Of a DNA stretch of 64,000 nt, positions 30,533-42,900 are shown piece by piece. The stretch is from Xenorhabdus bovienii SS-2004. GTDB taxonomy: Bacteria > Pseudomonadota > Gammaproteobacteria > Enterobacterales > Enterobacteriaceae. Each line of letters starts with the position of its first letter. The first letter of the stretch is position 1. The position numbers were made by a program, and so were the translations under genes. The stretch is from the NCBI RefSeq assembly GCF_000027225.1, contig NC_013892.1, positions 1,054,001 through 1,118,000 on the forward strand, written 5' to 3'. The notes under the pieces were generated by a model. That model did no database searches, was not told where the DNA came from, and was given only the letters and a program-made list of their open reading frames with translations.

Positions 30533-30950
30533 ACATTCCTTTTACACACTATTCTTTTCATATAATTACTGTAGGGTTTTCACCTCATACCGTGACACGT
30601 CGCCTGTTAAATAAAGCAATAATATTAAATTATCTTATGGTGAAATAAAAAATGAAATATAATATAATTTAACGTAATTTGATATTGGAATTATTCTTTA
30701 TTTAGTAAAAAAAATAATAATTGATAGGTAATAAAGCATCGAGTGAAAGAATAAACTGTAAATTTGTTATTGGGATTTATAAATAAAACAGATTTATCTA
30801 AAAAATAGATATATTTAACTCTACTATATTAATGTGATATTAGTCTCATTTGTAGGTGATATCAGTATTACTGACATCGCAAAAAAATGGCTCACTTTCG
30901 TGAGCCATTATATTTACTGAAGATTACTGCTTAAAAACCCTTTCCGGCTA
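30533..30950. other. Intergenic region between rtxA and tssF
   Basis: This AT-rich 418-bp stretch without a gene holds the rtxA terminator at its left end (about 30881-30907) and must hold the promoter of the leftward tssF operon at its right end. Confidence 0.6.
30881..30907 (-). terminator. Rho-independent terminator of rtxA
   Basis: A perfect 8-bp stem (TGGCTCAC/GTGAGCCA, arms 30888-30895 and 30900-30907) with a 4-base loop is followed, read leftward, by seven T residues. It lies about 45 bp beyond the rtxA stop. Confidence 0.88.
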
Positions 30951-33900
30951 TCAGGCCAGTTTGGATTTTCCGCTTGTGGTGTCCGCCCAAGCGGTCACAA
31001 TAGTCGATTTCGTCTGGCTATCAAGTGTATCAATAAAGCCGGTGTCGCCCATATTTGGTGCAAACCCGCTCATCGCCTGAACCAACGAATCCACCGAATT
31101 GGCAGAGAGCGCCGTATATTCACGTTCACCCTGTGTATCTTTGTCTCCCATTTGGGTGACAATATCCGCACGGTTGCCATTGAAGTAATCGTTGAAGGTC
31201 ACAGAACCTATCGCCTCAAACTTCCCTTGTGCTGAGGTGTCTGTCACATCACGGCCAGTCAGCAGAACCAAATCGTAACCGCTGCGCTGGAACCACAGCT
31301 TTTGCCAGTTGAGGTTGTTGAAAATGATCTTGTCGCCGCGTTTGATATCTTCAACCACGTTGTCAATCACATCCCCGCTGACCACAAAGCTATTAACGCC
31401 CGTGCCACCCTTGAAGTTGTTTTGGTATCCGCCCAGTACCAGCAGGTCATCGCCATCGCCGCCGTTCAATTGGCTGAACTTGGAGGCTACATTGGCAATC
31501 AGGTGATCGTCACCCGTACCGCCATTGATCACCGCGTGATAACCCATCAGTTTGATCGCGTTATTGCCGGCGTTGCCATCAATGTTGTTATAGTTGCCGA
31601 ATACGGTGGCAAAGTCGTCGCCTTCCCCCAAACTCACCTGATTGTTGTTACCAATGGCAACAACATAATCCTGTCCTTCTCCTGCATGGATGCTATTGAA
31701 ATTACCGGAAGCCACGATATAGTCGCGCCCTTTGCCGCCCTCAATCACACCACCTTCACCGAAGACAAAGACCTGATCATCACCGTCGCCCATGTAGGCG
31801 TAGTTAATGCGTCCGGCCAGTACAGCAACGTCATTGCCCGCACCACCAAACATCATGTTCTCACGCCCCATCAGAACACCCATATCATTACCTTCACCAC
31901 CGGTGAAGATATTGGAGGTTCCTACGGAGTAATAAACGTCATCACCACGACCGCCCCAGAAGTTGTTGTTATCCCCCAGATAAGCGCCAAGGTCTTTGCC
32001 ATCTCCGCCCCAGTTAAAGTTATAGTTACCGAGAGAGACATGCATATCACCGTCACCTTGCAGATGGCCGCTGTTACGCAGAAAGTCAAACGTTTTGTCC
32101 TGTATGTTCAGCAAATCAGCGGTCAGATTCTGTTTCAGATCAGCGACCAGTGATGCCATCTCAACCTGTTTATTCTGCTTGAACAAGGTTGTGAACAGGC
32201 TTGGCAGGTTAAAGCCAAGGGCACGATCTGATGGTAATTCTGCGACTTCCTGAACAGGTTTACCCTCTGTACTGATTGACACATGCCCTTCTTTGTTTTC
32301 CTCAGGCGCTTTTGCTTGCAGGCCGTGGCTTTCCGCAAAAGATTTAACACCATCTGCCCCTGTATTCAGCCCGGCTTCCAAGCTGTCGAGCAGTTTTGCC
32401 GGATCAGTAAATGCCTGTAGTTGATTACCACTGAATTCACCGATCACTTCCAGCATTTCACGCAGAATCGCAACACCATCAACCGATTGACCAGAACGGG
32501 AAACAATATGACCATCCGCGGTGTAGTCAACACCAAAGATATCTGCCAGTGTCGTATCTGCACTGACACCCGCCAGATTGCCGAGCAGCTTGTTTTTAAG
32601 CTGGCGTGGTAAGTCCTTCGGACTGAAAGTAAACGTGGTTTTAGCCATACCCGTGGAAGTGTATTCCTGTGTCATCAGGCCAAACAGTGAACCCAAGTTG
32701 GTATCCAGGATCGATTGGATATTGTCACCAAACATAAAGTTCCAGTTACCTGTTGTTACCTGAATATCAGCACCCTGCCCGCCAACGGCGAAGTTAAAGG
32801 CCAGCGTTTCATTCTCCTGACGGAATTTATCCGCCCGACTGACGTTACCCATTTCACGAGCATTACCGTTCCTGCCCAACCACTGATTGTATTTCTTGTT
32901 CAGTGTGGTTTCGATATCACTTTTCAGGCCACGACTGCTTTTTTCATTCTCCGTATCGAGATCGGTCAGAGTGTTGTAATCAACACTGCTGGTCAGATCG
33001 AGACCTGACAGATCGCTGACGTATTTTTTCGCACTCTCCAGTGTCCACTGCTGATCTTGGGCGGTCAGCCAATCTGGTGACTCAAAGGAGCCGGCAATGT
33101 TCTGCAAGACACCAGATATACGGGAAGCCCCATCAAATGGATTGACCAACGGGGGAGTTGGAATGGATTTATCCATCATCACGATCAGATCGTTGCTGCG
33201 TCCCATATTGAAGCTGACATTTCGGTTACCCATAAAGAGTTGCGCGCCTTCCAGTGCCTGATAACCGGCAATATTGACGCTGTGTTTGCTATCACCGTTA
33301 CCCAGGTGAACCATGACGTTGTTATCACCAAAAGCCAGTGACTTGAAGCCACCTGTACCGACTTTGATACCGACGTTGGTCGTTCCCCAGTTGATGACGG
33401 TAAATTCGCCATCACCCGCCTGTACCTGAATATTGCCGGAATAGCTCAGTTTATTGTTGGATGACTTCGCCGATGACGTGGCTGATGCATCATCATTCAC
33501 CTTCTTGTGCTGTTCCGGGGCGTGGAATGTTTCTGCATTTTCTGCAATCGCGCCTTTCGCTTTCGCATCAGTATCGATGTGACCGATACGGGACAAATTA
33601 ATGTCGTTTTCAGAGATGCCACGGCGGATCCGTTCAGCGTGGGTTTCCAGCTCTCCCTTGTCATTCCAGCCCAGAACAATCTTGTTGTCCATGAGCTTAT
33701 GAACCCACTGTTCTTCGGCATTACGTGTAAATTTACGACCAATGCTGTCTACCGCAACCTCGCTGCTGCGGGCAGATACCGTGGTTCGGATGCCCTGCTT
33801 ATCAAGCTCTGAGATAAAGTGACGGGCAAAGCCATCGCGTTTATCATCGCTGATCAAAGAACAACCGACAAGACTGATATGATCAGGCGAACCGGCCTGC

Positions 33901-36900
33901 TTGAAGTCGGTACGGAACTGTTTTAGTTTCAACGCGAGTTCATCAGCACTGTAGCCACTCATACGAGTGTGGTGCTGTACTGATTCATCACGCCCATGTC
34001 CGACGATCTGCCAGCGCAGTTTGCCGGACAACGTCGCAGGATCACCATACACCACTCGATATCGGCCATTGGCATCAAGTTGCACAATCACGCTTGAATC
34101 AGGATGTTTACCGGCCAGACGTGCGGCAGCCTTAGCTGCGACAGGATCATTTTCCGTCTGGATGATGACCTGACTGTTAAAGCGACTGTCACCCCCTTCT
34201 GCCTGTGGTTTGACAAAAGCCGGCTCCCAATGTTCGACATTCTCGTTGTTAACCACACGGTCAACGCCTTCCGGTAGATTGTCCTTGAGGGGGACTTTCA
34301 CCTCATGGGTAATTTCCACATCTGAATGGGTTTTTATTGGCGTCTCATCAAAAATATTCAGATCAAGGATACCCTGCATGGTGGTCTTGTCAGCCCTTGT
34401 CGGGTTGTAAGTCGCCAGTACGCTGCCATCCATCACCACCACACGTTTGAAGATAATTTCACCCGCGGCATTTTTTGGCAGTTTGTAGCTTTGCTCCATG
34501 TTCAGGCCAGATTTGCCGAAGAAACGAGTAAGGTAATCGCCGAATTTCTCCGCAGATGAAAATTCGACAATACCCGCGTTCGGATCGTAGAAACCATAAA
34601 CGCGATTATCACCACTGCCTTTCGCCCATGCAGCCATCGCATGGCCTGGTGCATCCAGCTCAAGCAAAACAGGTTTGCCATCGGCATTTGCGGCAGTCAC
34701 TTTCCCAATCACGCCATTGACGGTCAAGGCCTGCTTATCTTCCAGCTTCTCCTGCCACACCTTTATGGAAGTGTCATGCATCGGGTTCCGGGCATGAAGG
34801 GCAGCCAGAGAACCCAATAGTTTGTTGGCATTGCCGCGTTCAGTGTCTGAATACAGTGTTGGATTGCTAAGTACCGCAGCCGCAGAATACATTTTTTCCA
34901 GCAGTTTACGGGCAACGCCATCCTGACCATTGTTTTCCAGTTGTTTCGCAACCAGCACCAGTTTCGACAATGGGTCACAACGTCCGCCAAAGCCGTCATT
35001 CGACAGGTTCAATAACAACAATTGTGGTGCAAGATGCTTGCTCGCTTTGGTATCAGCCACCCCGGACGAAACAACGTCATTGAATAGCCGATTGTGCTTC
35101 TCCGCCTGAGGCTGGAAGGTCACCTTCAAGGCTCTGCTCTCAATTTCCCAGGCCAGTGAGCCTTTCTGTTCTGCTGTCCAGTTACCTTTAACCAGCAGAT
35201 CCACCAGTTGTTTGATATTCATGTCTGAACGGAAACCATCAACGGTCTGCTCTGCATGCCCTTGCTGATAACCGGTAAGAAAGTCTTGCGTCGCACGGAT
35301 ATCTTTCGTTTTACCCGGTGCACTTTTCTGAGGTTCCAGCGCTTCACCATAGCGCTTCAGATCACTCCTGAGACCTTTAAGTGCCGTTGATTCATCCGGC
35401 TGACGCTTCACATCAAACAAACCTGTCACAATCTGTTCAGCATATTGGTTCATCAACCGGCTGCTGGCCTCATGACTATAGAAGGTATGTTCACCCGATA
35501 CCTGATAGCCATCAATAACCAGTTTAGCGCGCAGTTTTTCTCCCGCTTCACCCAAGCCTTCATTATCGGTCAACAACATGATTGGGGTTTGCTTCGAGCT
35601 CCCCTGCAGGTTTTTCTCTACTGAGAACTGACCATTGACCGCTTTTGCCAGTACGCCCGTCATTCCTGCTGGGTTTGGCACTTCGTGAGCAGTAATCGCT
35701 TTGGTCATACTTGGCATTGGTCTATCGAGCAGCAGGCCAGAAACGGTGTGTCCGTTCCGTTCGGCATAACGGGCAAGATCAGCCGCAATTGGCCCGCCCA
35801 TAGAATAGCCATGAATAATGATATTTTCCGGCCTGACGCCGCGATCATTGACCAAATAACGGAACATCGTGCGGGCATCATGATACAGCCCTTTTTCGCT
35901 CGGACGGCCATCACTGGAACCATAACCCCGCAGGTTCACTGCGAGCATATCGATACCCTGCTTCTGGTATTGATTCTTGATGACACTGGCTTGTTCTTCC
36001 GCAGAGGAGCCAGAACCATGAATGAACAGGACTACTTTTTTCGCTGTATTCGGTTCGGCTGACGCATCAGTTTTCTGTTCGCCCTGATGGTAATAACCGG
36101 TCAGACGCCCTGCGTCGCCCCGTAACGTGACTTTATCCGCCGTGCCGTTGGTCACAGCCGTGTCCAGCGCCGTTTGAGTGTAATCATACACATTGCGGCG
36201 TTCTTCCTTAGCGCCGTAAAGCTCATTGTTTAGGAAGCGGGTTACCGGATTGAAGGGCTCTCTGTCACGCGGTGGTTTGCCGTCGTTGTCAATGGCAACT
36301 TTTTCCAGCACGTTGTCTTTTTTATCCGGCTGGCCGAGCGCTTCCAGATCTTCACCCACAATGCGTTTCGGCTTATTGGCTATTATCTCAATCTGCGCTT
36401 CTTGCAGTTTCTGTGCATAATTGAATAATTCGGTTGGGGTCCAGATACCAAAATTTGGCCGCCATGTATGACCGATCACTTTATCGGCTCCACCTGCCTT
36501 GAGCACTTTGGCTACAATACTTGAACAGTTACCGTTCAATATTTGATAGCGGGCATCAGGGTTCTGGCTGATTTTGTTCCATTCTGTCTGCATTGCCGCA
36601 GTATCCAAACCTGCCAGATTGATGCGGAATACACGTCCCTGATCGGCTTCGCTGGCCTTGAAATCCTGAATGTCGCTCAACTCACGTTCGGCAAACTGAC
36701 GAATGATATTAGTGATGCGTTTTTCAGTCAGCTCAGGCGTGACTTTCTGTTTCGCGGCTGTCCGCAGTGCTTCGGCAAAATCTCGGCCAATGTCCTGCAT
36801 GTCAATGTTGCCATTTTCCCATTGTTCGATAAACGGTCGGGAAATATGCTCAGGTATACCGGCTGATTTAAGCAGGTTAGGGTTAGCCAGCGCAGCCATG

Positions 36901-39900
36901 GCAAAGCCCTCGCTGATATCCTCGAATTTTGCATCAACGCCTTTGGCAGCCTGTAGTTTTTCAATAAATTTCTCCAGCTTGTATGTCCCATCCTTCAAGC
37001 CAAAGTTATCCCCTTCTTCAGAGCCGACATCAAATGCCAGCGTCTCATTCTGAGAAGCCGGCTGGCTGAGATCACGCCAACGTAGACTCACGTCTGGGTT
37101 TTCCTCAGTGGAAACATTAAAAATGTGTCCAGGGCTGGTCGATTTACCGCCTTTCGGCCACCAGCTCACATAGTTTTTCTCATTGAAGCCTTCGGCATCT
37201 TCTGCGCTAACCTGAAAACGCCCTTGCCCAATTTGCAGGGCGGCATGTCCCAGTTGGCTGTGATCGCTCGGTTTCCAGACAAACAGAGTGGCACTGACCG
37301 GAGACAGTTGCTGTTCAATTGCCTGATGCACCTTTCTCAAGCCAGACACATCAATGCCTTTGCCATCTTTTGACAAATCACGGGATTTCAGGTTTGAAAA
37401 GACGGTTTCTGCTACTTCCTGACCATATTCTCTGGTCACGGCGGCTTTGATCTGCTCGACCGCTTTTTCCGCTCCTTCCGCTTTCATCGCTATCTGAATA
37501 TTAGATTTACCACGGGTAACAAAATCACCCTGCTCATCAATATAAAGATGTTTTGAATCTTTGAGGTTGGCATTGCCGAGTTTGTTATACAACTCACTGA
37601 AATTGCCCTTACCCACACTTGTCAATGTAGGTTCCGCCAGTACCCGCGATTCTTCCATGCGCACATTGATTTGTGACAACAGGTTTGTCATGGCGGGTAA
37701 GCGTTTTGAATCAGGATGCCCCAATAGATAACCTTCAACTTGCTGATGCAGGCTGATGAGTTTCTCCACGACATCCAGATCATAGTCTGCGCCGTTTTGC
37801 AGGGCTTTTTCGTAACTGCCGAACGCTTCCAGTACGTTGCGGTAACTGTCACCGAGGATTTTACCTTTAACGTAAGCCGCATCCTTAAACTCACTGGCAG
37901 ACATCAAGTCAGTCTTCGGTTTGTAGTTCCAACTGCCATCCGCTTTTTTAGCCACGATACGGGTACGCCCCTGCTCGTGGGAAACAATCTGGTCTGCCAC
38001 CAAATACAAAGCATCCGGCAGTTTTCCGTAATCGTCGTAGTTGGCGAGGATGAAACGCTCAATGGCCCTGATCTGAGCCGGATCTCCCGCATCTTCCACA
38101 ATGATCGTCTTGAAGTCATCACCATCATGACCCGGCCACCGGCGCACTTCAAAGCCTTCATCATCAGCTTCACGTACCAGCAGGTTGCGCTCTGTCCGCA
38201 GTCCGTAGAATGGCAATGCCTGATTCAACATGTTGTCGATGGCGCTCAGTTTTATGTCGAGATCAATCAGTGTATCCGGCTTATACCCAGTCGGATTCAG
38301 CGTAAGCAATCTTTCCTGTTCGCCAATGCTGAGAGAATCAAAACGTGCTTTCACAGAGACGCCGGCTTCCGTCAGCCTGCGACCAATAGATTCCGGTGCC
38401 GCACCCTGATATTCACGGGCAGGTTTATCCAGCAGACGGATTTCTCCCACCAGCCCTTCACGCTGCAATTGGCGCAATACCGGCAGTTCAACATTCCAGA
38501 AGTAGTTGCCAAGACGCAGGCCACCTTCTGCGATCACATACACATCATCGCGTGATCCGGTGGCATAGAGGGAGCTCCAGAACCCGGTGTTGCTCCGTGC
38601 CGAAGTATTAATGGCCGTTTGTAATGCGTTATGTTCGGCATTGTCAGAATCGAGATATACGTTGCCCCAACGCATCAGGGTTTTGTTCAGTTCGATGGCA
38701 AAAGAGTTGCCTTTCACATCAATATCGTAAACCACTTTCTTGCCGTCGGTCTGCACGGCATCAAGAACACTGCGGTATTGCTTGAAGTTTTTGCCAGACC
38801 AGAACGACACGATGCTTTTATCGCCATGGACAGGCTCAAAACTATAGCCATATTGTTCCAGTTTTGAGACAAATTCGACACGCTTATCCCAGTTACAATC
38901 AATCGTGGCATCAACGAACAGTTTCGCCAACGGGGCGACTTGATCTTTCGGCACACTATTGTCAGTTCCCTCAAGGTATCCTTCAATAAAGGTCACCAGT
39001 TTCTGTCTGATGTTCTCGGGAATATCAGCATCCCCACGCTCAAACCCGGGCACCGGAATATAAGTATCTGTAGCAATGTTGTTGTCACTGTCCAGCCAAC
39101 GGTAAACATCTGCAACTTTTTGCGCTCTGATGGCAGTAGCAGACATTTCTGGTGCATCGGCAGATCCCTGCTGAACATGGGTTTCACCCAGTGCTTGCAG
39201 GCCACTGAGATCCAGACCGGAAATTTTCGGCGTGTTTCTGACCCATTCGGTAGACACATCTGCGGTCTTGCTGACCGGCTGACCGACAGACGTTTCTGTA
39301 TAAGCCGATATCAGGGTAGCCCCGGTATTTTTACCGCGTTTTGTTGCATTGATCTGTAAGCGATTCAATGCTTCTTTTGCCTCAGCCAACTCGTCGAGGT
39401 CTTCATCCAGATATTGTAATTCCTTACTGAACCCGGTATTTGTCTCATTTTTCGGTGCAAAACCGATAGGATTATCCGTTTTTACCCGCTCAGGCTGGTT
39501 TTCAGCGGCATTGGACTCATAGGCGGAGCCTGACAGACCACTGCCTGCTGCACCCGTGCGGTTCGGTTTGTAGTTGTCACTCTGTTTTGCGGCTTTGGCA
39601 TCCGATTGCACCCGTGCTGTCTGGCTGTCTGCCTCAGAAACTTCATGTTGACCACGCTGTCCGGCTTTCTGCACTGCGGCTTTAGCGTTACTTTCAGCGT
39701 GTTCAGCCTGTGTCTTTTGGCTTAAGGCTTGCTGCTTCCTGAATTCGGCATTGGTGCGGGTCTGTTCAATCTCTTTTTGAGACTGCTGCTGGTTTTGCTC
39801 GCCTTTGCTGACTCCGGCTTCTGATTTGGCCACTGCGTCTCTGAGATCACCGAAACGTTCTGAAGCCGCGTGCTGTGAGCGATCCAACTGCTGCTGTGCT

Positions 39901-42900
39901 GTTTCGTCTGCACTATTCAGTTGTGTCTGAACCTGTCCTAACAAACCCTCCGCAAATTGGGCTCGCCACTGTTCACCGGATTTTCCATGATGTTTACTGT
40001 GGCTATCGAGCGCTGACAACCCTTTAGCTTGTTCCGTCAATTCTTTGGTAATAGCTTGGGCTTCATGATTTATTGCATCGCGCTGGTCTTGTCCATTCCT
40101 ATTCAGCGCCTCCAGATCCGTGGCTTCCAATTGTGCCTGAGAGCCAGAAACTGCGGCCAGTTGTGTATCCCTTTCCTGTTCCAGACGCTGGCGATCCGCT
40201 TCGGCTTTTTCTTTATCCTGTAACGCATTCTGTGCGGCGGCGTCCTGCTGCACATGGTCAGCAATAGCACTGTCTGGCTGCTCAGATTTGGCAACGACAT
40301 TATCCAGAATGTAGCCCAGACCATCATTTGTGCCTGTGCCTTTAAACTCCAGCCGGTTGCTGCCCGTCTGTGCGGTTAATGACAATGTTTTGTTTTGCCA
40401 TTCCGCGTTACCTGCGGAAATCGAGAACACGGTTTTTCCGTTCCACAACACTTCCATACCGTTGTCCGCAGAAATACCGGCGCGTTTTGCAAAATCAAAA
40501 CTCAGCGTGATGGATTCATTCGCAGTGAGATCACTAATATCCTGATAAATACTGGTATTAGAATCCTTATCAGCATGGGTATCAGCATCGAGTTCACTGA
40601 CGCGTTCGCCATGACCCTCATTACTAAGGCCATAGGCCTGTGCAGCATAAGAGGCTTCAATACCATTGGTGGCCTGCCAGCCGTCTGCGCCCTGCTCAAA
40701 GTCTCCATTGACAATGAGATTGCGCGATTGATTAGACTTCAACCGTTTTTCATTGCCCAAGGTATTCTGGATACTGCCAATGTCTGGAGTATCAACGCCT
40801 GTCACCGAACCTTTCAGGCTTTGCTGCAAATCAGATGTGACCTGCTTCACTTCAGTCAACTGGAAGCCATTCAGCGCAGAAACTTCGGGCAGATCAATTG
40901 CACCGCGTCCCTTATGAGTTCCCGATGTGTTGGCTTCGTCTCCATTAACCAGATGGCTGATACCCTGACTGCCTGCCACACCAAGCAGTGTCTGCTTCAC
41001 GTTGCCAAACAAGGCACTCAGCTTATTACTCTCGGTATTGCTTTCTGCAACGGCAAGGCTATAGAAATCGCCATTGCCCACCTGAATCGCCACGTTATTG
41101 CGGGCATAAGAGGCGTTAATGTTTAAGCCGTCACCCACACGGATATTGGCATTTGCCTGACCTTTCATGACGGAAACATTCAGGCCATCACCCACTCGGG
41201 TATTGACGTTGAGTTTGCCCCAGGCCACATTGACGGAAACGCCATCACCCACTTTGGTATTGACATTCAGATCACCGTGGACGGTGGTAACACTCAGGCC
41301 ATTGCCTACGGTCGTCGTGATGTTGCCTTTACCTTTGGCTGCCGTGACCTGCATGCCATCACCGACTTTGGTGACAACATTGCCCTGACTCCACAGTGCG
41401 TTGAAACTATCCCCATTACCGATCTGGGTCACGATATTGGCATCGCCTTTGGCAAGTACGACATTACGTCCGTCACCCACTTTGGTGATCACGTTAGCCT
41501 TACCCCAGGCACCCGTGTAATCATCGCCATTGCCTACATGAGTCACAATGTTGGCTTGCCCCTGGACTACGGTAATTTCCTGTCCGTCACCCACTTTAGT
41601 GATGATATTCGCTTCACCTTTGGCAAAGTTATAGCGATCACCCTCACCAATATGGGTCATGATGTTGGCCTTGCCCCAAGCGGCATTGATGCCCAACCCA
41701 TCACCCGACTTGGTAATGATGTTGGCTTCACCCTTGGCGAACCCGATGGTGGTTCCATCACCAAGATGAGTCATGACGTTGCCGATTTTGGAAACCAGTA
41801 AGCCCACGGTGGTTCCGTCGCCCACTTTGGTCAGCACGTTGCCTTTGCCAAGCAGCAGGGCTGCTGTGGTGCCACCACCAACATGGGTCACCACGTTAGC
41901 CTCAGAAGCCGCAACAACCCCCATGAAATCGTTGCCGACTTTTGTCATGATGTTGGCTTTGCCCAATGCAAGGACACCAGTCAAACCGTCGCCGACATGC
42001 GTCATGATATTGGCTTTGCCAAACATAGCCGCAAGGGTGGTTCCATTGCCCACTTTGGTCATCACGTTGACAGAACCCACAAACAGGCCGATGCTGGTTC
42101 CATCACCCACATGGGTATAAATGTTGGCTTCACTCACCATCAACGCGGCTGTCAGACCATTGCCGACTTTAGTCAGAATGTTCGCCTTACCCAGCATGGC
42201 GGCAAAGGTGTCACCGTTACCAATCTGAGTAAGGATATTGCCCTCGCCAATCATGGCAGAAAGCATTTCACCATGGCCGACTTTAGTCGCAATGTTGCCT
42301 TTGGCAACCATCAAAGCCACGCTCATACCATCACCCACGTGCGTGAACACATTGCCGGCAGCCAACATTAATGCCAGTGCGTCACCATCGCCAACTTTGG
42401 TGAAGATATTCCCAATACCCCCCATCAGCGCCCAGGCATTTCCCTGACCAACGTGAGTGAAAATGTTACCTGCACCCACCATAGCCGCGATGGTTGTACC
42501 CTCTCCCACTTTGGTGAAAATGTTACCCGCCGCCGCCATCACGCCCAGCGTCTGTCCATTACCGACATGAGTCAGAATGTTACCAAGACCCAACATGATG
42601 CCCGTGGTATCGCCGTTGCCGACTTTAGTCAGAATGTTCGCGCCGCCCAGCAGGATACCGGTGGTTTTGCCATCCCCAACATGGGTCAGAACGTTGGCAC
42701 CCCCGCCCATGACCGACAATACGTCTCCTTTGCCCTTTTTAGTCAGGATATTGGCACCACCCAGTGCGATGGCTTTCGTGTTGGACGTCTCACGATCATT
42801 GCTGATATGGGTAATGATGTTGGCGCCGCCTAACATGCCGGATTCAAGATCGCCTTCGCCAACTTTGCTCAGAACGTTGGCGCCGCCCAGCAGAATTGAG

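Noticed and set aside
31302..32153. 283-codon plus-strand frame opposite the rtxA C-repeats
   Set aside because: It lies wholly within rtxA on the opposite strand and its composition (Val/Ile/Ala/Thr-rich) is explained by the Gly/Asp-rich repeats read in reverse.
37740..38555. 271-codon plus-strand frame within rtxA
   Set aside because: Antisense to the DmX-like domain of rtxA, with no ribosome site and no known motif.
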